Assembly: GCF_002775205.1 (NCBI RefSeq)
Contig: NC_036460.1
Span: forward strand, 975,001-1,039,000
Direction: 5' to 3'
DNA length: 64,000 bases
Origin: Xiphophorus maculatus
Lineage: Eukaryota > Chordata > Actinopteri > Cyprinodontiformes > Poeciliidae
In this document: piece by piece, positions 42,787-55,479 of the stretch
How the letters are laid out: the number at the start of each line of letters is the position of its first letter
How positions within the stretch are numbered: the stretch's first letter is position 1
Translations under genes and position numbers: made by a program
The notes under the pieces: model-generated
Databases searched by the model: none
The model's input: the letters and a program-made list of their open reading frames with translations, nothing else
What the model was told of the DNA's origin: nothing

Positions 42787-45700
42787 ATGTGGAGACAGCA
42801 GGTCAAACAGCGACTGGATGCAGCAGAGGAGCAGAGACACGAAATACTGGATGCTGCTTTCAGCCCCGAACATCGGCTGCACACATCAGGTTTGGAGATT
42901 TACCTTCTTCATCCGGGATGGGAGCTGCAGGCCGGGAGCTGCTTCCAGGATTCAGCTGAGTCGTTTCTGCTTCACTAAACTAAAGAGAAGAAAAAAATCG
43001 TCATGTCGGTAGAAATCTGCTCCGGTTGCTGCTTCCAAGCCAAAGTTTCAGACAGGATGAAGTTCCGTGTAATTAGAGCAGATAAAGTTACAGCTTCATT
43101 AAAGTCAAGCTGTAATCTGTTAGTGCAACTGTAGCCTAATTGATTCTGATTTGTGTTTTGTAGGAAGAAACAACCAAAGCAGAAATGATCTGAAGACATT
43201 TTTAAAGCTTTTGATGTTTTCAAAAAGCAGAAAATGGTGAAAACCATTTTGTTCCTCATCAGTGTTCAACATTTGGAATCAAACCAAACAGAAAGAGACG
43301 CAAGTGTAAAATAACATGTTTACATTACAAAGCAAAAATAATTGAAACAATAATTCACAACTAAACCCACACATAGGCAGAACAATCTTAACAGTACATG
43401 AGTAACATCCAAACTCAAACAAAGTAACGTCACACACCTGCATTCAGGTAACAGGCAGTAGGAATCAGAAACGGCCTTTTCTCATCAGTTTCCACTTCGC
43501 CTGTTTAACTATGAACAATGATGTTAGCATCTTCATTAGCAATGTTCCATGTAGCATAAGAGCGGCTAAATGTCTGCTAGTACAATCCTCACTTTCACGA
43601 AGCTTAACTGCTCCATTACATTAATTTACAATAACAGTACTTGAACTAACACTTATTATGCTTTAAATACACTTATTAAACACACACACAAATTCATACC
43701 TTCTCTGATGAAACTCCGTCTGGTGGCTGGTGGGAAACTCTTCACTGAGGGTTAGACACATTTTTTTTCAAACCCTGAAAATAACAATCTGTGATCTTAA
43801 TACGTCCCACAGTAAAGATAATTATTCACAATTACAGCCATAACACATTAAATACAAATAAAAATCATAATGTCCAAACCAAAAGTTACCTGCTGATTTT
43901 TGATGAATCTGTCCTCTTTTCAAAATAAAAGCTGCCAGCGCTCGTATAATTTGCTACCAGAATAAACTTCCCATTTTACAATCCAGTGTGATAATTAGTG
44001 ATCAGGCTTTTTGATACTGATCATCCATGAGGCCGATCACCTGGAATGGCTGTTAATTTTTCTCTTTAGGTATAAATGATACTGTAGAGCTTTGGAACCG
44101 ACGTCGCTGCGTTTGACCTTTACGTCGCTCGCCGCCATCTTTAAAGGCCACAGACCAAAACAAACTTTATTCCGGTGTTTTCATTGTGTTACTGACCGCA
44201 GTGAAGTTGTTTTCAAGTTGGATATTGGATGTCGGCGCTCTGTGGAGTAAAAGGCGTTTAGCTCGAGGTTGATCCGATTTGTGAACGCTGATGTGGCCAG
44301 CTGTTCTCTAACGCTCAGAGGTTCACAGGAACGTCGGTTTCCAACCAAACACTCCTGTAAATAAATGCCTTGTGACCAACTGATACAAAAAGTGATAATT
44401 CATGCTATTAAAATGTTAAGTCATTCAATATGACTTACTGTACATTAATTATTTATCATTTTAAATAATTATAATATTAAATGTTTTCCAAATCGTTGCC
44501 CCATTAACTCAAAATCAGTGAAATTATTCTACTAGCCTGTATAGATGAAACACACTCATCTTTATTACATTTTGACCCCTTTTTTATTTTTAACTAATTT
44601 TATATGTAATAAATATTTTTTTAAATGTATTACCTCAGATGATCATCACATGTTACCTGTAATGTTCAATGACAAAATTCAGACAGGATCAATTTATTAC
44701 ATGTTCACTTCTTACCTGAAATATGTTAAATACAACAATATTTCCTTACAGTGTCACCTTTATTGTTTACTCTGAAATGTTTAATTACACATTAAATGTT
44801 TAAAGATGGTTTGATTGTTTACATTAAATGTTTACTGCAAAATGTCTGATTATATAATTGTTTACTTTAATCACATAAAATGTTTATTTAAAAATATAAT
44901 CTTTCATTACATGTATGTTTATTACCTGAAATATTTTAAATATCAAATTTTTACTTAAAATGTGATTCATTTCATCACCTGTTTACATGCAACTTGAATC
45001 AAACATTTTATGAATTTTTACCACATTAAATTATGAAATGAGAGAAAACAGCCACTTCCAACTGAACACATAATTAAACCCAAATGGTTCATGTTCCTCT
45101 TCAGAGTCTGCAGCCTTGCTGAGCTTCTCTTCTCCTGCGGTTTCCTCCTCAGCCTCTCCAACTCGCTCCTCTTCTACAGCCTCCACTGTGTTTTATTTAC
45201 CTCTTCTGGGGTAAATCATGACAACAGTCTCTGTAACTTGTTGATCCACCGTGGTTTTGCTGTATCGTCTCTTTAATTGTCGTGCATGTCAGTCCGATGT
45301 CGTGGCGTTTACCTCGCAGTGACCCAGATTCAGTCTGGATTGATCTAATCCATTTCATATGTCGCTTTACCTTGAAGAGGAAATAATATCAGAACATATC
45401 AGTACTAATACTGTAAACTTAATAACACCAGTAAAATAGTTTACTTCACAATAATGGAAAAACCTCGATGTTCACTGACAAAACTCGGACTATGCTACAT
45501 AAAAAATAAAAGCCCGACCTAAACAAGGTTGACCCACTTTAATGAACTCAATGTACCTGAACCTGAATCACCAGGACAAAATCACAGCAAAACATTATGA
45601 CACAACAGCAACAAAACGAATTTAGACACTCAGCAGATTGGACATGTCTGGAGCAAACTGGTAGATATCTTGGGATGTTGGAGAACGTAACATCAGGACG

Positions 45701-48700
45701 TCTCACCGCTGATACCCGGGACATTCGTCTCCTTTTCGTTAGCTCTGATAGCTTAGCTCCGACAGTTTAGCTCTGATAGTTTAGCTCCAACAGTTTAGCT
45801 CTGATAGCTTAGCTCCGATAGCTTAGCTCCAACAGTTTAGCTCTGATAGCTTAGCTCTGATAGTTTAGCTCCGATAGCTTAGTGCCGACAGTTTAGCTCC
45901 GATAGCTTAGCTCCGACAGTTTAGCTCCGATAGCTTAGCTCCGACAGTTTAGCTCCGATAGCTTAGCTCCAACAGTTTAGCTCTGATAGCTTAGCTCTGA
46001 TAGTTTAGCTCCGATAGCTTAGCTCCGATAGCTTAGCTCCGATAGCCGATCGATCGGCACACCTCTAGAGATAACATCACACTGCTGCACAACCTCTGAT
46101 TTGCTCATCAGAATCTGATCCTGCAGGTTGTGGAGCTTCAACTGAGCTGATGGTGAAAAAGTCAAACAAACGTAAAGAACAGTTTATAAAAACTGAGTCC
46201 AGACTAGCAGCTCATGTGATTCCTGCTGCAGAAGCTGAAGATAAAAACCGACCGGCGGTCAGGAAGACGGACACTGATGAGATCCTCCAACTCAGAGGCT
46301 GCAGGAAGAACCGCGATGGTCTGCAGTTCACCAACATCTGAAAACACATTGGGAATGAATTCTGACACTATTACGTTATTTGCAACACCCTGGCTAACAT
46401 TAGCTCATGTAAATTCGGCACTATTACAAGTTTTATAGAAGTTTAATACAAAAATCGTCGTTAGCTCACCTGCACCGTCTGAACCACCTGCTTTCCTCCC
46501 TGCAAGGTGGAGATCAGCTGTCCTCCTCTTCCTCCTCCTCCTCCTCCTCTTCCTCCTCCTGTACCTCTTCCTCCTCCTCCTCCTCGCCACATCACAGTTT
46601 TCCTCCCACCGCACATTTTCTTGAAGTCTCAGAAAAATCACAATCGGCTATAAAACAATAGCTCAGCTCTCTCTTCTTCTTTTGTCTCAGAAAAACAACA
46701 TCTGGCGTTAGGTCGCGTAACGAAGCACAGCACATGGTGCCTGGAGGCGGAGCGCTACACCCCCCACCACCAGGGGGCGGCACCCTGCTACACAGCCGAG
46801 ACGGACCGGGCCGAGCTGCTGGAGTAGAACCGGTGGAAAAGGGGCATTAGACAAATGTAACCCGGGTAGAAAAATCATTTTCTGTCTCTCCTAATATGCA
46901 CTTCATGTTGCGTTAGTATTAATTCTCGCCAGTGTCCATCGTACAGACATGTGACCATAATGAACCAATCAGTGACAAGATTTCCTGTCAAGCAAACATG
47001 TCAGTAAGACCACAGGGTAGTTTGGAGAGGAGTCACTGCAGGTCTTCGTTTCCATGAAGCAGCTTAAAGCTGAATGTGTTGAATGTTGGTTAAAGATCCA
47101 TGAGAGGCCAAAGGACTTTGAATTTACCTTCCAAACAGAATTGGGAAGTCAGTGATTGTATTGTTGGCTTCCGCTAGCCTAGCCGCCCCATGTTGTGTGA
47201 TGGGCCGGTTAGCTTTATTGCTAATTAGCCCCATTAGCTAACCCTGCCTGTAGCATGTGGTCATTTTTGCCTGTTTCTCTTGTTCCACTATTAACAAAGT
47301 GATTGTGGAGTTTAATTGTTCAATAATGACTGAAATTGTTGAACAATTCAGTCAACCATTTCAGAAAGAAACACTATATTGTTTCTTTGATTTAAACAAT
47401 ATAGTGCAATATTATTAAATAATTGAAAGATATTTATATGCTTTTAATATTTTAGTGACTGCTAGATTATATATTAATACAATCAGTGTTATTAATTTAG
47501 ATTTTGATGCTTGGATGTGTCCACATGCATGTCTATTGAATGACGGCCCTGTGTCGTTACCAGGCCAGGCTTGAAAGCGATGCAGCAGAAAAAGCCCAGA
47601 ACCTGGACCCAGGATCGTCTTCAGAACGTTTCTTCTCATTGTCCATCTGGACGAATTCACTGGCTGGAGGCTCCAGTTGAACGTTTTACAAATCTTTTAG
47701 ATGATTCACTCAGACATGCAGAAAGCTTCGTCTGAACTCTCGGTTTTAACCTTCCAGGACTACATTCATGGAGGACTGAGTTGAAAATAGAACCCTGGGT
47801 ATCAAAAAAATTGTAAATTAATAATTTACATGAAGAGAATATTGATCTTGTTTGTTTATTTGTCTGTTGTTCAATATTTTACTGTAAATATTTATCACAT
47901 TGAACAGCCATTCAGGTTTTGTATAGTTAAATTTATTTGGTAAAATCAAACTACACATCAAGAAAGAGTTCAGTCTGTGAATCTGTTTATTCTTAAACAT
48001 CTTCTGACAACTAGCCTAATTCATAATATGATTGATTTGTTTGTTATTGGCACATTTGATCTAAAATAACATACTCGATACACAAAGCACTCTATTTATT
48101 CTAAACCAGCGCTTTGTAGTCGCGCGGACCGGGGGGGCGGGGCGCGTCGTAAGTATCGAGTCCGATGCTCTGTTGTTCGGGGGTTGTTGTATCACAGTGA
48201 GGTCACACACTGCAGCTGATTCTTCTTCATGGAGATTCACTGACTTCTTCAGTCAGAAATGAGATATTTGAACCATTCTGGGAGAATCGATGCTCAAACT
48301 TTAATGGAATAGATTTTTGACGGGGTTGGTGGAGGCGTGGAAATGTCCTTATTGACCAATGGGGAGCCCAGCAGAAAAAGTTTGGGGAGCAGTGAACTGA
48401 GGAGAAGCAAAAGGTGATTAATAGATTTTCTTCCCAGAATGTGAACCAAGTGAAGGTCAAACTGCCACTAATGGAGTTCTGGGTAGATCAGGTTCACAAA
48501 GAACCTTAAACCTTTAAATTTGAAATGTTTTTACTTTTGTACAATTTGGGCTCAGTTTCTGCCCCGACTGTTGCTCCTTTTAGACTCTGTATACTCCAGT
48601 TGACAGTTAATTAATTACTAAATTAGTTGATCATTTTTTCAATAATTGATTAATCTGATTAATAATTTCAGTCTTATTTAAAATCTTAAGAAAACATGAA

Positions 48701-50840
48701 TTTCTGCACATAAACAGTCAGAGCTTCAATCAGACTTGGTTCAAGGTTCAAGTCTTAAATTTTTCCCCTGGAAAATGCAGCAGGAAGGTGGACGGATCTG
48801 GCTTCATGTAGCTTTAGGAATATCCAAACATTTCTTTTTCTGTTGGTTTCGATTCAATGCTTGGTTACTGATCCTGTTAAAACGAGTTCCTCTGCTGCTG
48901 CCTGTGAATCTGAGGCTGATCACATCGTTTTATTGGCTCTGATGGTATTTTGTATTTCACTGCTTTTGAAATAAAGTGATATGATCAGATCGTTCTTCTA
49001 AATCTGAGGAAGGTAGAACTGTTCCTCATGTTGACCCCATCTTTCTGTGTTCCCTGCAGATGTTCAGCAGGTTCTGCTGGTTAAAAAAGAACCAAGTCCT
49101 GATCTGGACCAGAACCACCCAGAACCCGTCCACATGAAGGAGGAAGAAGAGGAACCCTGGAGCAGCCAGCAGGGGGAGCCGCTCAGCGTGAAGGAGGAGG
49201 CTGATGCCTCCAGGTCTCCAGTCATTGCTGTTCTCATAAAGAGTGAAGATGATGAAGAGGAACCTCTGATCTCTCATCTTCATCAAACAGAAGATGAAGA
49301 ACTGCCAAGCAGCAGCTCAGCTCAGCAGATGAAGGCAACAACTGAAGGAGAGGAAGATGCAGAAGATGTGAACACTCCCAGAGACGCCGCCGACTCTTCA
49401 GAGTCTGAGGTCACTGATGATGGAGAGGATGATGGTGTGGAGCAGCCTGACTCAGGGTCTGAAACTGAAGACAGTGATGATGAGTGGAAGGACAGCAGGA
49501 CTCCTGATTCAGGGGTCAACAGATCCCTGAGCTGCTCTGAATGTGGCCAGCAGTTGGTGAACAAGTTCTGTCTTCAGAACCACGTGGCGGCTTCATGCTT
49601 TGACCCGCTGCCGGGGGTCCAAACGGGCCTGAGGTGGTTCAGTTGTTCAGATTGCGGGAGAAGTTTCAAAAGGAAAAGTTATCTAGAAAAACACAATCGA
49701 ATCCACACAGGAGAGAAACCATTTGCATGTGATCTCTGTGGACAGCGATTCATAGATAAGTCAAATTTAAACATTCACAAGAGAATTCACACAGAAGAGA
49801 AGCCGTTTGGTTGTGATGGATGTGGACAAACATTCCGATTCAAGTCCAACTTAAACCGACACATGAGGATCCACTCTGGGGACAGACCGTTTTGCTGCGA
49901 TGTCTGTGGGAAAAGATTCCGATTCGACTCAAACTTGAACAGGCACATGAAATGTCACATCAACAGGCAGCTGAGGATTCACACTGGGCACCGGCCCTTT
50001 GGCTGCGATGTCTGTGGACAAAGATTTAGTCAAAAGGCTCACGTAAACAGACACATGAAAACCCACACTGGAGACCAAGCTGTGGGATGCGAACATTGTG
50101 GAAAACAATTTAGATCCAAGTCATCTTTAAATATCCACCTTAGGGCACACACTGGGGAGAAACCATACAGCTGTGGCATCTGTGGACACAAGTTTAAATT
50201 CATGTCCGCTTTAAACGTCCATGTGACTGTCCACAGCGGGGACAGACCGTTTGGTTGTGATGTTTGTGGACGAAAATTTAGACTGAAATTAACTCTAAAC
50301 AGGCACATGAGAGTCCACACCACAGAAAAACCATGTGGCTGTGATGTTTGTGGACAAAAGTTTAAATGCAAGTCAAACTTAAATAAACACAAAAAAATTC
50401 ACATAAAAGAAAAACCACATGTCTGTCATCACTGTGGACTAAAATTCAGATTTAAGTCGACTTTAAACAAACACATGATGGCCCACACAGGAGAAAACCC
50501 CTTTGGTTGTGATCACTGTGGACAAAGATTTATGAACAAGTCGACTTTTAGAAAACACATGAGGGTCCATGAGGGAGACAAACCATACATGTGTGGGTTT
50601 TGTGGGAAACGTTTTAGCCAAAGAGTGTTTTTAAAAAGACACATGAGAGCCCACACAGGTGAGAAACCCTTCAGGTGTGACATCTGTGGACAGAGATTCA
50701 CCCGGAAGGGCACATTAAGCAGTCACATGATTAACCACACAGGAGAGAAACCGTTTGGTTGTGATGTCTGTGGAAAAAAATTTAACCAGAAGTCCAATTT
50801 AAATCGTCACATGAGGATCCACTGCAGAGAAACCATTTAA
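42787..50840 (+). CDS. C2H2 zinc-finger protein 2 (15 fingers), two coding exons
   Basis: Exon 1 is 42787-42889 and exon 2 is 49060-50840, joined over a 6.2-kb intron into 627 codons. Exon 1 and the acidic region of exon 2 (to about residue 190) are nearly identical to gene 1, apart from LVKKEPS for LIKEEPR. The finger array is different: a degenerate first finger (CSECGQQ...HVAASC, last His replaced by Cys), then fourteen canonical fingers. After the fifth, a stray INRQLRIHTGHRPF piece shows that most of a finger has been deleted in frame. Later fingers are standard, with TGEKPF, SGDRPF, KEKPHV or EGDKPY-type linkers. A poly-A signal lies at 50984-50989. The exon pairing is inferred from order, phase and paralogy; exon 1 could also serve an alternative acceptor. 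Confidence 0.8.
45739..46046. repeat. 14-bp minisatellite, about 22 copies
   Basis: Units alternate between TTTAGCTC(C/T)(G/A)A(C/T)AG and CTTAGCTC(C/T)GATAG, giving a 28-bp higher-order pattern in places. Most variation is C/T at two positions. Confidence 0.95.
46521..46585. repeat. (CCT)n-rich polypyrimidine tract
   Basis: About 65 bases almost entirely C and T on the plus strand, built from TCC/CCT triplets. Long tracts like this can form triplex DNA. Confidence 0.9.
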
Positions 50841-50983
50841 ACATAAATATTAAAACAACGTTGGTTTTTCTGAACCAAGATAGTCTAAACTCTGAATATT
50901 TTTTTCACATTACCAAATAATTTCCAGTAAAATGTAAGTATCTTATTTTTGAAACTACAAACAGGGTATGGTGGTGCTGCTTC

Positions 50984-50989
50984 AATAAA
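50984..50989 (+). promoter_or_regulatory. Poly-A signal of zinc-finger gene 2
   Basis: AATAAA 144 bp after the stop codon, followed by a GT/T-rich stretch (GGTTTATTTTG) suited to cleavage. Confidence 0.6.
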
Positions 50990-51083
50990 GGTTTATTTTG
51001 AAAGACAAAAATATATATTTTTTTCTCTTGTTCCTAATGACATTATTTTATGTTTATCCAACATGTATTAAAATATTTGCTGA

Positions 51084-51131
51084 GGGCGCGGCGGTGGCGC
51101 AGGTGTAAAACACGCAGCCCATGTACAGAGG
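51084..51131 (+). repeat. SINE-like head fragment
   Basis: GGCGCGGCGGTGGCGCAGGT followed by AACACGCAGCCCATGT resembles the tRNA-derived head (A-box region) of fish SINEs. Only about 48 bp are present. Confidence 0.4.
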
Positions 51132-51722
51132 TTTCGGTTCTCTGTGCAGCTGTCACTGAGATGCTTCTAAACTAAAACCATCAGGATCATTATGAACAGA
51201 CTGCATAAGGCCGTTAATCCAGTTTAAATTCAAAACTGGTTCCACTGGGGTCCAGATGGGTTATTTAGGTCTGAACAGAACCAGGTAGTTGTAGATGTGA
51301 AGGGGAGCTGAGTTTCTCGGGTCAGAGACAAATTATCCTCACAGGAAGTGAAAAAAACAGATTAAAAACAAGTTTATAGCAGGTCGTCAGCTCAGTGGAG
51401 AAACTGAAGACTGCCCTTTAAAAATGTTGAAAAAATGAATATAAAAATGTATACATTTGAACAATGATTAATTTCAGTGATTCACTGTCTGCAGATGAAT
51501 CCACAACGATCTGAGCCTGGTTCTGGATCTGCTGGACTACAAACATCTGGTGTAGATTTTTTTTTAAAGACGTTCTAGAGTCTCTGGTCTGGACATAAAT
51601 ATGAAATAATGTGAAACGGTGGCTATTCATCATCCCTTGATGCTGAAATATTCGGGAATAAACATCTAGAAATATAAAAACATCCAGAATAGAAACTACG
51701 TTCAAGTGGCTGTAGGTCTAAC

Positions 51723-52180
51723 ACTTAGACTTAGACTTAGACTTAGACTGACTTTATTGTCATTTTGCATGCAGGGTGAATACAGAACGAAATTTCGTTG
51801 CATACGGCTCAGGACAGTGTTTGAGCTTTCATTGTTGTGAGGTTACTCCAGAATAAAAATAAAATACAGTATAAAATATGAATATAAAATATAAAGTGCA
51901 GGACTGACAGTAAAATAGAAGTTATTTAGCTCTGTACATGTGCAAGGTATAAAGTGGAGACCAGATTTTGAGTGCAGTCCAGTTAAGAGTTCAGCAGTCT
52001 GATGGCAAGTGGGAAAAAGCTGTTTCAGAACCTGGTGGACCTGCACCGGATGCTGCAGAACCTCTTTCCAGAGGGCAGCAGGGAGAACAGTCCATGGTGG
52101 GGGTGTGAGGGGTCACTGATGATGTTTCGGCCTCGGGACACGCAGCGCTGGGATGAAACTACAGACTTTCTGAGGTGACT
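51723..52180 (-). mobile_element. Non-LTR retroelement remnant with (TCTAAG)n tail
   Basis: The plus strand begins with four CTTAGA units (51723-51748) and ACTTTATTGTCATTTTGCAT. It later reads AGCAGTCTGATGGCAAGTGG, GGAAAAAGCTGTTTC and CCAGAGGGCAGCAGGGAGAA, words I recognise from a common dispersed fish repeat. On the minus strand it ends in AATAAAGT plus a hexamer tail. No intact frame remains. Confidence 0.5.
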
Positions 52181-53378
52181 GCGAACATGCCACCTCATCT
52201 TTAATTCAAGTATCAATAATAATAAATGTACATCTATGTGAATAAATTTCTGCCTACAGGGCAATTAAAAAAAGAATGAAACACAAAACAGGGCAATATT
52301 TCATCATTTAATATATTTGAGCCAAAGAGCCTCTTCTGTTAGCCTGTGTCTGCAGGTCTGAGGCTTTTTGTTAGCATGTTTTCTATCATTCTTATAACTT
52401 GAAACCTGATCCAAACTGGCAACCCACATTAATAAAATGGTGAAATAATATTGATCACAAAACACTGAATTATAAAAGATATCAACATTTTTCCTACACA
52501 ATCCTAACAAACGTTTTTAATGTTGAAAAAATAAACGGTTTCTCTTCACAATATTTATTTATTTACTATTAATCTATTTGTATGATTTGTTCTTTAAATT
52601 GCCATCTATATTGTTTTCGGTCTCAGGAAATGATTGAGGGATGAAGAGACTGATGTCTGGTTCTTTAGGTTCTGACGGGTCTGCGGTTCCTCTCCTGATC
52701 CATTCTGTCTGATATCAAACAACCCACTGAATATCGATACACACTTTTAATGCTCCTTATTGTTGAGATGTGTGTGATAGGTGTGTCTATCAGACATTAT
52801 ATCAATACGGAATAAATCACGTCCCGTATTGAACAACAACAACAGCCTGTCATTGTAGCCTAGCTTAAGCTAACCTGAATATTTACAACTCTCTTGGAGA
52901 GACAAAGAAAAGCTTTTCAAAGTGGTTGAAAGACAGAAGGTAAGTAATGTCAGAGTATCAACAACATCTTTATCCTCCACCTCTTTTCCGTTTTCTGTTT
53001 TGTTTTTCCTGCCGCCCAACTTTAGCTCCCTGTTGTTGAGGCATTACTAAAATTCAAATTTAACAGAAAACAAAACAAATCGCGCCTCAGGGCGTTCTGG
53101 AAGCTGCCCAAGCTGCCTGTATGGGAGGGGAGGGGCGGCTAATCGGTGCTGTTCCTCTGTTATTGATCATTTCATACACAAACAGCTGTTAAGTCATAAA
53201 ATGCTGACTAGAAAAAAATTCCCCACATCATTTTTGCGCCCCGATGCGTTGCATACAGTGCAAACCCACTTTTTGCGCCACTGGCCACGCCCCAGTGCTC
53301 AGACTTATGCATCTCTGGTATAATTTTCTCTTTGGCAACATGGGTTTTTGAAAATGACATGTTTTTATTATAATTATA

Positions 53379-53722
53379 CAGGGTGGGCCACAAGTTTCCA
53401 TACATAGAGAAAATAAACATTTTATTCTGGACAACCGTTTTTATTTTTGTGGGACTGTGTGTAATCGCTGCAGGTCTTGGACCACTTCATGGTTGATCTG
53501 CAACATTCCCAGTTTCCTGAAACTTGCACAGTGTCGTGTGTGATGATCGTTCCATGTTTTCTGTTAAAGTTTCGTGCAACCATGCAACTGCTTCCCGATC
53601 CAGCCATCAGTATAATTTCAATTCTTTGGTCTTTTGTCAAATGCATCTTCTTGGGTATCTGAAATATAAAAGAAATATACATTTTAGATTCTCCTATATA
53701 TAGAAACTTATGGCCCATGGTT
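53379..53722 (-). mobile_element. Mariner-type element, internally deleted
   Basis: The left terminus CAGGGTGGGCCACAAGTTTC matches the inverted right terminus (reverse of TAGAAACTTATGGCCCATGG). At about 344 bp it is far shorter than an autonomous element but keeps part of a transposase frame. Flanking TA is present on the left. Confidence 0.7.
53524..53646 (-). pseudogene. Transposase N-terminal helix-turn-helix fragment
   Basis: The frame reads MHLTKDQRIEIILMAGSGSS, then CMVARNFNRKHGT, a typical DNA-binding HTH start of mariner/IS630-type transposases. The DDE/D catalytic part is deleted. Downstream residues are out of context after an internal deletion join. Confidence 0.65.
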
Positions 53723-53755
53723 TGTGTTTTTTATTTCATCTCACTTCTCCTAAAC

Positions 53756-54984
53756 CAGGGGTGTCCAAACTTTTTGCAGAGGGCCAGATTTGATAAAGTG
53801 AAGATGCCTGGGGGCCAATAGTTTGTTCAGACATTTTTTAACTACAAAAGTTTCACACACTGTTATAAAACAATTTTCATTGTCACAATTATCTTTATTT
53901 TTCAAATGACAAAATAACCAAATATAAGCCACTCAGGCAGATGAGAACAACTCTAAAAACCCAAATTCTGCCTTTCTTTCATATCTGGAGAGTCAGATAA
54001 CATTGAACAAACTGTATGAAATACCTTAAATTTACATGAGTTTAAAAATATCTTTGCCTCAAGAACATTTTAAACAGGAGTTATAAGTAATGCAAAGTTG
54101 TCTGTTATTAAATCTTAAAACAAGTGAATTTTGCTCGTCATTTACTATATCTTTCAGAAAGTAATAGTTTGTCACATCTACAGTTTCATAACCAAATCTT
54201 ACTCAAGAGTTTAATAAAAATAAGTGCCATAAATCCAGGTGCATAAATGTTTTTTGGCTCTTCACTGCTGATAGTGACAGACGTTGCCGTTCAAAACACT
54301 CAGTTTTATGTCCTCAGCTCTCAGTGCCACACTGTTACGTCCCAGGCAAACATTCGCAAATTCTTGCTTCTTCTCAGGGCAAAATGTTCTCCACCATTTT
54401 CATAACACAGTTTTGATAAATGTACCTCCAGTAGAAGGTTTGCCATGTTTAGATATTAACATTAACTTCGTAGCTTCTTTGGTGGTATTTTCTTTTGACT
54501 CACAGGCCCGCGTGAAGAATTGCTTTTTCAGTTTTTCAGCACTGTCACTTCCTGTTAGCTTGTTGTATGTGTTAGCATGTTTACTCTGGTAGTGTCTCTT
54601 TACGTTGAAATCCTTAAACAAGGCAACCGTCTCATTACAAATTAGACAAGCACAATTGCCTTGATTTTCAGTGAAGAAGTATTATAATTCCCATCTCTCT
54701 TGAAAGCGGCGGCCCTCACTGTCAACTTGTTTTCTTTGCAGTGGCCATGGCAGAAATGAGTGGAGAGGGGTTCGCTGCACGGAGGCAGAGACTGATAGTA
54801 TTAAAGTGGTGCTGCCACCATTTGGTGAAAGGAGGAATTACAGTTTCAAGTTTTATGATTTATTTATTCTGTTTCACAGTGCAGGCGGGCCATAAATAAT
54901 ACATTATAAGACCGAAGCTGCGGGCCATATGAAATCTGACCGTGGGCCGTGATTGGCCCCCGGGCCGGACTTTGGACATGCCTG
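53756..54984 (-). mobile_element. hAT (Charlie-like) element, 1.2 kb, with target-site duplication
   Basis: The left end CAGGGGTGTCCAAACTTT and the right end CCGGACTTTGGACATGCCTG are imperfect inverted termini typical of Charlie-type hAT elements. TCCTAAAC (53748-53755) and TCCTAAAT (54985-54992) form an 8-bp duplication with one mismatch. A minus-strand transposase piece is inside. It starts 34 bp after the mariner element. Confidence 0.85.
54400..54621 (-). pseudogene. hAT transposase fragment (BED/GTF2IRD2-like N-terminus)
   Basis: The frame reads FKDFNVKRHYQSKHANTY, then NKLTGSDSAEKL and FFTRACESKENTTKEATK, matching the region following the BED zinc finger in Charlie-type transposases and their domesticated relatives. 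It is about 73 codons; the catalytic core is missing. Confidence 0.7.
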
Positions 54985-55479
54985 TCCTAAATGATCACCA
55001 GTCAACAAGACATTGAATAGCTCAGAGACTATAATGACATGGGAATGCTACTGCATTTCTTATATTGATAGAACATCTTAGTGTATATTTTCCATTTTAT
55101 CTAAAAAAAAAAAACAAGTTTAAATGAATGTTGATTTTAGCCTATGTTATTATTTGTACTGGTTGATAATAGAAAATTGTTTTAGAAAGAAAACTAATGC
55201 ATGCTTGGTAATCCAACTTCATTTTTTAGATGACAGAGTATTTATAATTATCTGATAGTCAAGAAGATTGTTTACACTGTCAGGAAAAGATGAACTGTTT
55301 CATTTTTTCTATACTATCAAATCATCAAAGAGCAAAACAATCGTCTAATTGTCAAAATCTATTATTCAAGTATAAACAAATGACTTTTAAACCTGCTAAA
55401 ATTGCAAATTTTACCTCAATCAAAGTAAAACGCAAGTTATATTATTTGGTCAGAGTCTTCACACCACAAATCCAGATCT

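Larger units (their letters stand above)
42944..49059 (+). other. Intron of zinc-finger gene 2
   Basis: About 6.1 kb unrelated to the introns of genes 1 and 3. It contains an AT-rich stretch with loosely repeated TGTTTA/TTAAATGTTT words (44560-45010), a 14-bp minisatellite, a (CCT)n tract and a GC patch at 48118-48150. Short frames inside (for example 46150-46341) match nothing known. Confidence 0.5.
50990..53378. other. Non-coding between zinc-finger genes 2 and 3, with repeat fragments
   Basis: Contains a SINE-like scrap and a longer retroelement-like remnant, listed separately. 52190-53370 holds no recognisable gene. Confidence 0.45.

Noticed and set aside
45078-45195. Minus-strand acidic frame (EEERVGEAEEETAGEEKLSK)
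   Set aside because: Resembles an acidic exon, but no partner exons, no clear acceptor and low-complexity composition.
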